This document shows positions 16,799-24,659 of a DNA stretch of 64,000 nt, piece after piece. The notes beneath the pieces were generated by a model. The model worked only from the letters and a program-made list of their open reading frames with translations, searched no databases and was not told the DNA's origin. The number at the start of each line of letters is the position of its first letter. The stretch's first letter is position 1. Source of the DNA: Coriobacteriia bacterium (lineage in GTDB: Bacteria > Actinomycetota > Coriobacteriia > Coriobacteriales > UMGS124); assembly GCA_018368455.1 (NCBI GenBank), contig JAGZEG010000006.1:62001-126000 (forward strand), read 5' to 3'. Position numbers and translations under genes: made by a program.

Positions 16799-17782
16799 TT
16801 ACTCCAGATCGTCGCCGTGCAAGCGGCCGTACTTCTCCGCAGCGCTCGCAAAGGCGGACACCGCGTTCGCCCATGGCACAAAGTCGGGCGTGTCAACGAC
16901 GAGGAAGTCGGCCTCGAACGTCGCATAGAGCGACTCGTACTCGCTGCCCGGCGTGAACGGCGGGCGATCCGGCAAGTAAGGCGGTACGTAGCTCGGATAC
17001 GTCAGGTAGTATGCCGCACCGGGACACAGCTCGGCCAGGCCGATGACGGCGCGGCGGGCGGCGTCGAGACGCCCGAGCTTGTACAGCAGCATGGCACGCG
17101 CCAGGTGCATCCACGTGCTGCCCGCGCGGCCAAACAGCGCGTCGAGCTCGTCGAGCCCCCGCTCGTCCTCAAGGCGCGCCAGGATGAGCGCCGCCGTGTG
17201 GCGGATGCCCTGGCCGTCGGCAGGCGACGCCTTGAGCAGCACGCGGCACCGCTCAAGCGCCTCGCGATAGCAGGCGCTCGCAACGAGCAGGTCGATGATC
17301 TTGCCCTCGATGCGCAACCACGGACGCAGGAACACAGCGTCCCATGCGTCAACCGTCGCGCCGTCATATGCCCGCGAGCGCTCCGTGCACCAGGAGCGCG
17401 CCTCGACAGACAGGGCAAGCAGCTCCTCGAGCGCGACGTCCTGCGTCGTGTCGTCGGCAAGAATGAGCAACAGGCGCGCGTCATAGCAGTGGGGATCGAG
17501 CGCCAGGCAGCGGTTGAGCTGGGCGCGCGTGCGCGTGAGACGGGCGGCCGGCGCCGGAGGCACGGGCGAGTCGGCCTCGTCGTCCAGCTCGCGCCGAGCG
17601 AGGGCGATGGCCTTGTCCAGCGCGATGAACGCGCGGTCTTCGTCGTCGACAGCGATGGAGGCCGGGTTGCGCAGCGCCGTGCGGCTGAGCTCGGCCATGC
17701 GGTGCGCGTCGGCCTCAAGGGAGGGATCCCGGACGCACAGCTTCTTGAGCAAGCGGTTCACAAGCTCGGACGAAACGAGCAT
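16799..17782 (-). CDS. Helical-repeat (TPR-like) protein, downstream member of a tandem pair
   Basis: 327 aa, cytoplasmic, no signal or membrane segment. Almost all-helical with TPR-like pairs, e.g. TRAQLNRCLALDPHCYDARLLL, seen as a CLALDPHCYDARLLL block, and ACYREALERCRVLLKASP. It is a paralog of the gene just upstream: both share a DRAF... segment, an LDPxCYDA block, a WxxxVFLRPWLR-like block (here AVFLRPWLRIEGK) and a late tyrosine/proline-rich region. Its ATG overlaps the upstream stop by one base (TGATG), so the two are translationally coupled and may form a complex. I do not recognise a named function. Confidence 0.75.
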   Translation of the reverse strand: MLVSSELVNRLLKKLCVRDPSLEADAHRMAELSRTALRNPASIAVDDEDRAFIALDKAIALARRELDDEADSPVPPAPAARLTRTRAQLNRCLALDPHCYDARLLLILADDTTQDVALEELLALSVEARSWCTERSRAYDGATVDAWDAVFLRPWLRIEGKIIDLLVASACYREALERCRVLLKASPADGQGIRHTAALILARLEDERGLDELDALFGRAGSTWMHLARAMLLYKLGRLDAARRAVIGLAELCPGAAYYLTYPSYVPPYLPDRPPFTPGSEYESLYATFEADFLVVDTPDFVPWANAVSAFASAAEKYGRLHGDDLE

Positions 17783-18861
17783 CAGCGGCCTCCTTCAGCG
17801 GGCGCAGACGGCGCCTGGCCAGCGGCAGGGTTTTCCGACGCGCTCCCATCGGCAGCGCCCTCGACCGCCTGCTGGGCCTCCTCGACCTCGCGAGCCTGGG
17901 TGACGATCGCGTCGTCGGCGATCCACTGCGATAGCGGAGACAGCCCCTCGCCGCAGTTCTCGTCGAGGATGACGGCGGCCTCGGACACGGCGACGAACAG
18001 CTCGTCGGCCGAACCGGGCGCGTACTCGAGATGGCCGAACGAGCCGGCCGGCAGCTCGTCCTGGTACGTGAGCGTCGTCCCTGCCAGCGCGAAGCGGCGC
18101 ACGATGTCGTGCAGGATGGCGGCGGCGTCGTCGAGCCGGCGCTGCTTGTACGCCATGAACAGCCGTGCGAGCGCAAACCACGCGTTGTCGTCGCCGGGGA
18201 AGCGCGCGATGAGCGCCGCGAGCGCCTCGGGATCCTCGAGCTTCACGCAGTCGTACGCCGCGACGAGGCGGGCGCCCGCCATGTCGGGCGCGTCCTGCTC
18301 GAGCAGGGCCTCGCACACCTCGAGCGAGCGTCGGTACCGCCCGCTGTTGAGTTGCTCGTTGGCAAGCGTGAGCTGCCAGCGCAGGTAGGGCCGCATGTAG
18401 ACCGAGTGCGACCACGCCCCCTGCGGCACGTCGATGTCGTTTGCGCGCGAGGTGGCCTGGCACATCTCGAGCACCTCGTCGGCGCTCTCCGTCAGAAAGC
18501 CCACCATGGCGTCGCGCGGCCCGAACTCGAGCATGTGCCGGATGCGCAGCGCGTCGTAGCACGTGGGGTCGAGCTTGAGCGCCTCGTCGAGGCAGCCCGT
18601 CGCCTCGGCCGTGATGCGGTTGGCCTCCTCGTCGCCCGACGCGGAGGCGAGCCTGACGTCGAGCAGCTCGCAGGCGCGGCACACGAGCGCGAACGCGCGG
18701 TCCGTGTCGTTTTGCGGCAGGCTGTCACGGTTGGCGACAAAGCGCTCGGGAAACGCCGATATCGCGGCGATGATGTTGGGGTAGCCCTCCTTCGTGTGGG
18801 GAGCGTCCGCCCAGCGAATAGCAAGGCGCTCGAAGTCCTCGCCTCGTGCCGACATGGCCAT
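17782..18861 (-). CDS. Helical-repeat (TPR-like) protein, upstream member of a tandem pair
   Basis: 359 aa from ATG 18861, with GGGGAGG directly upstream. TPR-like helices include ALKLDPTCYDALRIR and a SGRYRRSLEVCEALLEQD unit, plus AWFALARLFMAYKQRRLDDAAAIL. It ends in a low-complexity acidic Ala/Gly/Pro tail of about 35 residues. It is a paralog of the following gene (shared DRAF, LDPxCYDA and SVYMRPYLRW/VFLRPWLRI blocks). No enzymatic motif is visible; a scaffold or protein-interaction role is the most one can infer. Confidence 0.75.
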   Translation of the reverse strand: MAMSARGEDFERLAIRWADAPHTKEGYPNIIAAISAFPERFVANRDSLPQNDTDRAFALVCRACELLDVRLASASGDEEANRITAEATGCLDEALKLDPTCYDALRIRHMLEFGPRDAMVGFLTESADEVLEMCQATSRANDIDVPQGAWSHSVYMRPYLRWQLTLANEQLNSGRYRRSLEVCEALLEQDAPDMAGARLVAAYDCVKLEDPEALAALIARFPGDDNAWFALARLFMAYKQRRLDDAAAILHDIVRRFALAGTTLTYQDELPAGSFGHLEYAPGSADELFVAVSEAAVILDENCGEGLSPLSQWIADDAIVTQAREVEEAQQAVEGAADGSASENPAAGQAPSAPAEGGR

Positions 18862-18984
18862 GGGGCCTCCCCTCTCACGGGCGCACCCTGTGGCGCCTGC
18901 ACTGTGCGATCGTGTCGTCGGTAGCGTTTCATCATAGCGCACGTGCCAGCGCGGCGGCCTGCGGCAGGACGACCCCTGCGAAAC

Positions 18985-21786
18985 CTACTCGCGCGGCAGC
19001 GAGAACGACGTCACGGCTCCGCCGCCCAGACGGTGGCGCGTTTTTATCTCGCCGTTGTGGGCGCGCACGATGAGCGCCGCTACGTACAGGCCATAGGCGA
19101 CGCGGTCGAAACGCTGGGCGCGCCTCAGGTCGACGCGGCCGTCGATCGTGCACGCCGCCGGGGGGACGCGCATGGCGCGCGCAAGACGCTCGTGGGCAAC
19201 GTCGGACAGCACGGACGCGCGGTCTGAGAAGAACGCGACGACGTCGCTCGCGCGGTCGGCGTCGTAGCCAGGTGCCAGTGCCGCCGGTTGGCCGGCAAGC
19301 GGGTCAGGCCGGTCGTCGGCCACGCTCACGACGAAGCGCTCGGGGTGCTCGGCCACGCTCACCGTCACGATGCTGCCGACGGGCGCAAACGCCAGCGACG
19401 CCTCTATGACGAGCGTTGCCGCCGTCTCGACAAGCTCGCGGTCCACGACGAGCGAGGCAGCTTCGCCACCGGGCTCGAGGTCGATGAGCGTCGAGCCGTG
19501 GCCCTGGCGCGAGCGCTCGACAGCGTCGGACACGATGGCGCGCAGGTCGCTCGCCACGCCGCGCGGCTCCTCCTCGAGGTCAGAGAGGACGCGCCCCACC
19601 ATGATGCGGCTGCGCAGCGACTCGATGCCGACGGCCTGCTCAAGCTCCTCGCGATACTCCGCATCCTCGGAGCGGGCGGCCTGCAGCATGTGCGAAAGCT
19701 CGGCGATCGTGCCGGCGGAGCGGTTGACTGACGCCACGAGCCGCCCCATAAACGCGTCGCGGATGGAGCCGACGCGCAGGCCGCGCATGTCGGCGAGGTG
19801 CTTCATCGACAGCGCCTGGCGCTCGAGGGCGTTGAGGACCTGGTCTGCCACCATCTGCAGGAACGACTCCTCGCCCAGCGACAGACGCCGGCGCGCGGAG
19901 ATGCCGATGACGCCGATGACCTCCTCGTCCATGACGAGCGGGATATAGCGGACGTCGGACGTCTCGCTCGTGTGCGTGCCGCTGCCGGCCTCGGCGCCGT
20001 TAACGAACACCCAGTGCGCGATGTTGCGCTCCGTGATCTTGTTGAACTCGCGCTCGCCCAGATCGCCCGGAACCGCGCGCACAGCGCCCGTCCGGTGCGC
20101 ACGCAGCGCCCCCTGAGCGCTGTTGGAGCCCGTCGGGCCCGCAGAGGGCGCCTCTGGGGCCGCGCCCCCCGCAAACACGAGCGCCGCACCGATGCCGGCC
20201 ATCTCGCCGGTCACGGCCAGCGGGTCGGCGACGTAGAACACGGCGGAGCGATCGAACAGGCGCACGATGGCGTCAAGCGAGACATCGACGACGTCCACGA
20301 GACCGCGCACGCTCAGCAGGCGACGGTTGAGCTCGTAGAGCGCCTGCGTATGCTGCTCGCGGCGGCGCGCCTGACGGGCACTGCGTTCCAGGCGCACGAC
20401 AACGAACGCGATGACGGACAGCGTCACGAGCAACAGCACGAGGTCAACGCCGCGGCTCGCGCCCTCGACGCCGTGCAGCGGCGCCACAACGCGAGCGTGC
20501 AGCACGCCGGCGAGCACGATTGACAGGGCAGCCGGCAAGTAGCTGCGCGTCAGGCCGGCGACGAGCGCCACGGCCAGCACCCACACGAGGCTCGACGCCA
20601 CCTCCGGCAGGCCGAGCACAGCGGCACCCAAGCCCAGCGCAGCCGCCAGGACGCTCACAACAGACGCGGCGAGGAGGTGACTCGCGCGGAAGTCGAGCAG
20701 CGTCGCGACGCCACGGCCGATGACGGGCTGAGCGCGCCCGGCCGGCATCTCGGCGTCCACGACGTGCAGGCGCACGCCGAGCAGGCCCTCGCTCATGCGA
20801 TCGACGAACGTCGGCTGGACGGGCAGCAGCAGGCGACGGGCGCGCGAGACGGGCCGGCGTGCGACGACAACGTCGGAGATGCCCTGGGCGCGCAGGTAGT
20901 CGCGCACGGTCTCCGCCTCGTCGGCACCATAGATGACCTCGAACTCGAAGCCCATGGCCTCGACCTGCTCGGCGAGCCGCGCCAGGGAGCGCTCGTCACC
21001 CGAGGCCCGGTGCGACCCCTCGCGGCGCTCGCGAACAGCGCACACGGCGCGCAACGGAGCGTGCACGGCGCCGGCCAGGGCAGCGGCCTCGCGCAGCACG
21101 GCGGCCGGCAGCATGCCCGGCGACACGATGGCCACGACGCTCTCGCGCGGCGCGAACGACACGGCGCGGCGGGCGGCGGCGTCCGTCGTCGTAGAGGACG
21201 TCGCGTACTGCGACACGCACTGCAGAGCGAGCACGCGCAGCTGTCGCAATACCTTGACGTCGTCGACGGGTCGGCCCGCCGCCTGGCAGCGCTCGATGAG
21301 CTCCTGCGGGTCAATGTCGACGAACTCGACCTGCTGCGCCGTGTAGAACAGGTAGTCTGGCACGAGCTCGCCGGGCCGACGATCCGTGACGAGCATGACG
21401 CGATCGGCCTCGTTTTCGAGGTTCGCGACGCTGAGCTCGGCGTAGACGTTGATGCCGGCATGCAGCAGCTCGAGCGCGTCCTGGTAGCGATAGCGGTTGC
21501 GCGAGCCCGACGGGTTCTCCGCCGCAAAGTCATCGAGCGCCACGAGGTCGGGGCGGCGCTTAAGCACCTGGTCGACGTCGAACGGGACGCCGCGGCGCTC
21601 TCCCGTGCCCGGCACGGTGAGCTCAGCGATGAAGACGTCCTTGCCGCGACCCTCCATGCCCTGGACCTCGTCGAGCAGAGCCGTCGTTGTGCCGGCAAAC
21701 GGCGCATAGCTAAAGAACAGCTTGAGCGATCCCCGCTCGCTGCCGTAGGCCGTCTCTTCGGGGCTCACCAGCGTCGTGCGCTTCAT
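18985..21786 (-). CDS. Orphan KdpD-like sensor protein with degenerate kinase and Walker A motifs
   Basis: 933 aa. The domain order is that of KdpD: N-terminal KdpD domain (about 18-215, with FDVDQVLKRRPDLVALDDFA), a universal-stress-like domain (~225-360), four close membrane segments (~370-475), a GAF-like region (~500-680) and a C-terminal kinase-like region. Key motifs are eroded. The Walker A GxxxGVGKT of KdpD reads APFAGTTT, no phospho-accepting histidine is seen where the H-box should be (AGTIAELSHMLQ), and the N-box asparagine is absent (ETAATLVIEASLAFAP). No kdpE or kdpFABC lies nearby. It may sense potassium or c-di-AMP without phosphotransfer. Confidence 0.8.
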   Translation of the reverse strand: MKRTTLVSPEETAYGSERGSLKLFFSYAPFAGTTTALLDEVQGMEGRGKDVFIAELTVPGTGERRGVPFDVDQVLKRRPDLVALDDFAAENPSGSRNRYRYQDALELLHAGINVYAELSVANLENEADRVMLVTDRRPGELVPDYLFYTAQQVEFVDIDPQELIERCQAAGRPVDDVKVLRQLRVLALQCVSQYATSSTTTDAAARRAVSFAPRESVVAIVSPGMLPAAVLREAAALAGAVHAPLRAVCAVRERREGSHRASGDERSLARLAEQVEAMGFEFEVIYGADEAETVRDYLRAQGISDVVVARRPVSRARRLLLPVQPTFVDRMSEGLLGVRLHVVDAEMPAGRAQPVIGRGVATLLDFRASHLLAASVVSVLAAALGLGAAVLGLPEVASSLVWVLAVALVAGLTRSYLPAALSIVLAGVLHARVVAPLHGVEGASRGVDLVLLLVTLSVIAFVVVRLERSARQARRREQHTQALYELNRRLLSVRGLVDVVDVSLDAIVRLFDRSAVFYVADPLAVTGEMAGIGAALVFAGGAAPEAPSAGPTGSNSAQGALRAHRTGAVRAVPGDLGEREFNKITERNIAHWVFVNGAEAGSGTHTSETSDVRYIPLVMDEEVIGVIGISARRRLSLGEESFLQMVADQVLNALERQALSMKHLADMRGLRVGSIRDAFMGRLVASVNRSAGTIAELSHMLQAARSEDAEYREELEQAVGIESLRSRIMVGRVLSDLEEEPRGVASDLRAIVSDAVERSRQGHGSTLIDLEPGGEAASLVVDRELVETAATLVIEASLAFAPVGSIVTVSVAEHPERFVVSVADDRPDPLAGQPAALAPGYDADRASDVVAFFSDRASVLSDVAHERLARAMRVPPAACTIDGRVDLRRAQRFDRVAYGLYVAALIVRAHNGEIKTRHRLGGGAVTSFSLPRE

Positions 21787-21843
21787 GCTGTCGTTCCCGC
21801 GCCCTCTCTCGCTCTTCCTCGCCGCGCTGGCGCCCGGCGCGCG

Positions 21844-22386
21844 CTACAGGCGCGGGCCGCGACCCATCAGCACGGGCCCGACCTCGGCCACCCAGCGATC
21901 GACCATGTCCCAGTTGCGGTAGTCCCCGTCTTCCAGCGGGTAAACGCGCAGCGCGATCTTCTCCATGGCGTTGAAGCCCTCGCTGCGCTTCCAGCCAGGC
22001 AGCACGACAGAACCCACCGTATGGGTAACGCCAGCGGATGACATCGCGCGCTGCAGGTCGCTCTTGGCCATCGCCTCGTCGACGTGTCCATCAGCGCTGA
22101 CGCCGCGCAAGCCTACGGAGAACAGCGCCACCGGCAGGCTCGAAAGCTCGTCGAGATTGCGCTGGATCCAGTCGCGTGCCTCCTTGTGCCACTTGCCCAT
22201 GCGCACGCCGCTTCCGAACACGATGGCGTCATAGGCGCCCGCGATGCGATCGACCTCCTCGACGCTGCGTACGAACGGACGCGCGCCATATGCTATGAGG
22301 TCGACGCCGATCCTCCGTGCGATGGTGGCAGTGCAGCCGGATACCGTAGAATAGACGACCAGGACTCGCTTAAGGCGTTGACTCAT
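21844..22386 (-). CDS. Flavodoxin-domain protein (HemG-like)
   Basis: 180 aa from ATG 22386 (GGAGTTCG upstream). The N-terminus RVLVVYSTVSGCTATIARRI is the FMN-phosphate loop and first helix of flavodoxins; AYDAIVFGSGVRMGKWHKEA and ALFSVGLRG match the protoporphyrinogen-oxidase HemG / flavodoxin-domain group, as does the late WVAEVGPVL end. It probably binds FMN and carries out a low-potential redox reaction in the cytosol. Whether it acts in haem synthesis is not shown by its neighbours. It lies 57 bp upstream of the KdpD-like gene on the same strand. Confidence 0.8.
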   Translation of the reverse strand: MSQRLKRVLVVYSTVSGCTATIARRIGVDLIAYGARPFVRSVEEVDRIAGAYDAIVFGSGVRMGKWHKEARDWIQRNLDELSSLPVALFSVGLRGVSADGHVDEAMAKSDLQRAMSSAGVTHTVGSVVLPGWKRSEGFNAMEKIALRVYPLEDGDYRNWDMVDRWVAEVGPVLMGRGPRL

Positions 22387-22554
22387 CCGCGAACTCCTTT
22401 TTGCCCCCCGATTATGGCGCCAGCAACCCAACATGAGTCGTCCCCACGACACACGCCGGGACCCGCCATTCCAGATGATTGTACCATTGACAAAGTTCGT
22501 GAGACCGCACTCGTTGTGTCGGATATTACTTGTTTTTTTGGTGGTGTTTTTCAT

Positions 22555-24204
22555 TTGAACGTATTTCTCATTATCGCAGGTACAGGCCTCATAACCTGCC
22601 TTCTCGCCACCCGTGCGTTCTCCCGTATCGGCGTGCCTGCGCTACTTGCCTTCATCCTGCTTGGCATGGTCTTCGGCGAGGACGGGCCCGTCGGTATCCA
22701 ATTCTCCAACTACGAGCTGTGCAAGAACGTCGCGACGCTCGGACTCGTCATCATCATGTTCTACGGTGGCTTCGGGACGAAGTGGTCCATCGCGCGGCCC
22801 CACGCCGTCGAGTCCCTCGTACTGGCGAGTCTGGGCACGGCCGTCACTGCAGGCGTCGTGGCACTCGGCTGTCACTTCCTGCTGGGCCAGTCCTGGGTCG
22901 ACAGCTTCCTGCTCGGCTCGGTCATCTCGTCGACGGACGCAGCGAGCGTCTTCTCGGTACTGCGTGCCCAGCGGCTCAACCTCAAGGGCGGCCTCGCGTC
23001 CGTGCTCGAGATCGAGTCGGGCTCGAACGACCCGTTCGCCTACCTGCTGACGTTCGTGGCGCTGCTATTCGCCGAGGGCACGGCCACGCCGGTAACCGTC
23101 GCAACGACGCTCGTCATGCAGCTCGTCATCGGAGGCGCGTGCGGCGCCCTGCTCGGCCTGGGCACGAGCCTCGTCATGCCAAAGGTGGGCGAGCGCGACG
23201 ACGCCATGGCGCCCGTGCTGCTCGTCGCCGTGTCGCTGCTGGCGTTCGGCCTACCCGAGTTCGTGGGCGGCAACGGGTTCCTCTCCGTCTACCTCGCTGG
23301 CCTCATCGTGGGCAACAGCGGGCGCGTCGGCGGCAAGACGGCCATCGTCCACTTCTTCGACGGCCTGACGCACGTGGCACAGATCATGATCTTCTTCCTG
23401 TTCGGCCTGCTGGCGTTCCCCAGCAACATGCTCTCCGTGCTGCCGCAGGGCGTCTGCGTCTTCCTCGTGCTGACGTTCGTGGCGCGGCCCGTGGCGGCGA
23501 CACTCATCGGCAAGCCATGCGGGCGCAGCTGGCGCCAGCTCGCGTTCGTGTCCGCCGCCGGACTGCGCGGCGCGTCCTCGCTGACGTTCGCCCTGTTCGC
23601 GCTCGAGGCGCTTTCGGGGACGGGTGCCGCCCACGGCTTCGGGATGTACCACACCGTCATGTGGGTCGTCATCCTGTCCATTCTGCTGCAGGGACCGCTG
23701 CTGCCTCTCTGCGCCCGCAAGCTCGGCCTCGTCGACGACCGCGAGTCCGTCATGCGCACGTTCACCGACTACGAGGAGCAGAGCTCCTACACGCTGTTCG
23801 AGCTCGACGTGAAGCCGGGTTCGACGTGGGATGGGTGCGAGCTGCGCAGCGCGGGGCTGCCGAGCGGCTTTCTCGTCCTGCTCGTGCGACGCGGCGACCA
23901 GGACATCGTGCCGCACGGGGCAACGGTGCTGCGCGCCGGCGACCAGCTCGTCATGAGCGCGCCGAGCTACACGCCCGCTCGGGGACGGGGCGACTCCCAA
24001 GGCACGCCGCTGCGAGAGCTCTCCCTCGGCGAGGGGCACCCCTGGGTAGGACGGAAGCTCTCGCAGGTGCCGCTCGCCCCGAACGGCCTGGCCGTGCTCG
24101 TCAAGCGCGGCGGGGACACGCTGCTGCCACACGGCACGACAACGCTACTGGCAGGAGACGTCATCGTGTATACGGGGACGCTGCCCGAAGGGGCCGAGCA
24201 GTAG
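22555..24204 (+). CDS. CPA1-type cation/proton antiporter with two C-terminal RCK_C domains
   Basis: About 549 aa. Twelve or so membrane segments with the antiporter signature SVISSTDAASVFSVLR and ESGSNDPFAY (Asp pair in the transport site), then two tandem TrkA-C/RCK_C domains: ELDVKPGSTWDGCELRSAGLP and LSLGEGHPWVGRKLSQVPL blocks, each ending in a GDQLV/GDVIV strand. This is the layout of K+/H+ antiporters such as CvrA/NhaP2, with a duplicated regulatory domain. The start is uncertain: TTG 22555 precedes the first membrane helix directly; GTG 22516 is the alternative. It is divergent from the flavodoxin gene. Confidence 0.82.
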   Translation: MNVFLIIAGTGLITCLLATRAFSRIGVPALLAFILLGMVFGEDGPVGIQFSNYELCKNVATLGLVIIMFYGGFGTKWSIARPHAVESLVLASLGTAVTAGVVALGCHFLLGQSWVDSFLLGSVISSTDAASVFSVLRAQRLNLKGGLASVLEIESGSNDPFAYLLTFVALLFAEGTATPVTVATTLVMQLVIGGACGALLGLGTSLVMPKVGERDDAMAPVLLVAVSLLAFGLPEFVGGNGFLSVYLAGLIVGNSGRVGGKTAIVHFFDGLTHVAQIMIFFLFGLLAFPSNMLSVLPQGVCVFLVLTFVARPVAATLIGKPCGRSWRQLAFVSAAGLRGASSLTFALFALEALSGTGAAHGFGMYHTVMWVVILSILLQGPLLPLCARKLGLVDDRESVMRTFTDYEEQSSYTLFELDVKPGSTWDGCELRSAGLPSGFLVLLVRRGDQDIVPHGATVLRAGDQLVMSAPSYTPARGRGDSQGTPLRELSLGEGHPWVGRKLSQVPLAPNGLAVLVKRGGDTLLPHGTTTLLAGDVIVYTGTLPEGAEQ

Positions 24205-24277
24205 CAGGGCCCGCGGAGACACGGGGACGCGCGCGGAGCACCGGGGCGCACAAAAGGAAGCGCTCCGGAGAGCGGGA

Positions 24278-24407
24278 GCGCGCGAGTACGGCGCCGGGGG
24301 CATGCGGGAGACGCGACGGAGGAGCCCCCGAGGAGCGCGAGCACAACCCGGAAGCGCGCGAGTACGCCTGGGGAAATGGAGCGCGACGGAGGAGCCCCCG
24401 AGGAGCG
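24278..24407. repeat. Imperfect tandem duplication
   Basis: Two units. The 13-mer GCGCGCGAGTACG occurs at 24278-24290 and 24354-24366 (offset 76). A perfect 25-bp match, beginning GCGACGGAGGAGC, occurs at 24313-24337 and 24383-24407 (offset 70). The units differ by a small deletion. Confidence 0.75.
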
Positions 24408-24410
24408 GCG

Positions 24411-24620
24411 GCTGCTACGAAAACCCCTCTCGTGAATTGCGCTGCTACAAAACGGCGTCTTCTGCACGATATTCGTTAGCTAGTAGGATTTTCAGCAGAC
24501 GTTTTACCTGCGGTGATACTATTTATAGCATGGGTAATACCTGTCCAAAACGCTCGAAATCGTACACGACGCGGCTTTTTGTAGCGGGCGATTTCACGAG
24601 ACCGCATTTTATAGCGCGGC
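24411..24620. repeat. MITE-like element with long imperfect terminal inverted repeats
   Basis: The arm at 24429-24452 (CTCGTGAATTG, then CGCTGCTACAAAA) is inverted at 24577-24600 with about four mismatches. Similarity continues inward (GCACGATATTCG versus GTACGATTTCG) and outward (GCTGCTACGAAAA versus GCGCTATAAAA inverted), so the arms are roughly 45-70 bp each. The centre is AT-rich, unlike both neighbours, and has no ORF. Confidence 0.7.
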
Positions 24621-24659
24621 ACCGCGCCGCCTGCCCCGCTAGTCGGCAGTCGCAGGCCC

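Larger units (their letters stand above)
24205..24659. other. Intergenic region with a tandem duplication and a MITE-like inverted-repeat element
   Basis: 455 bp between the convergent antiporter and MFS genes. The left part (24278-24407) is a GC-rich imperfect direct duplication. The right part (24411-24620) is a markedly AT-richer inverted-repeat element. No credible gene. Confidence 0.6.
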
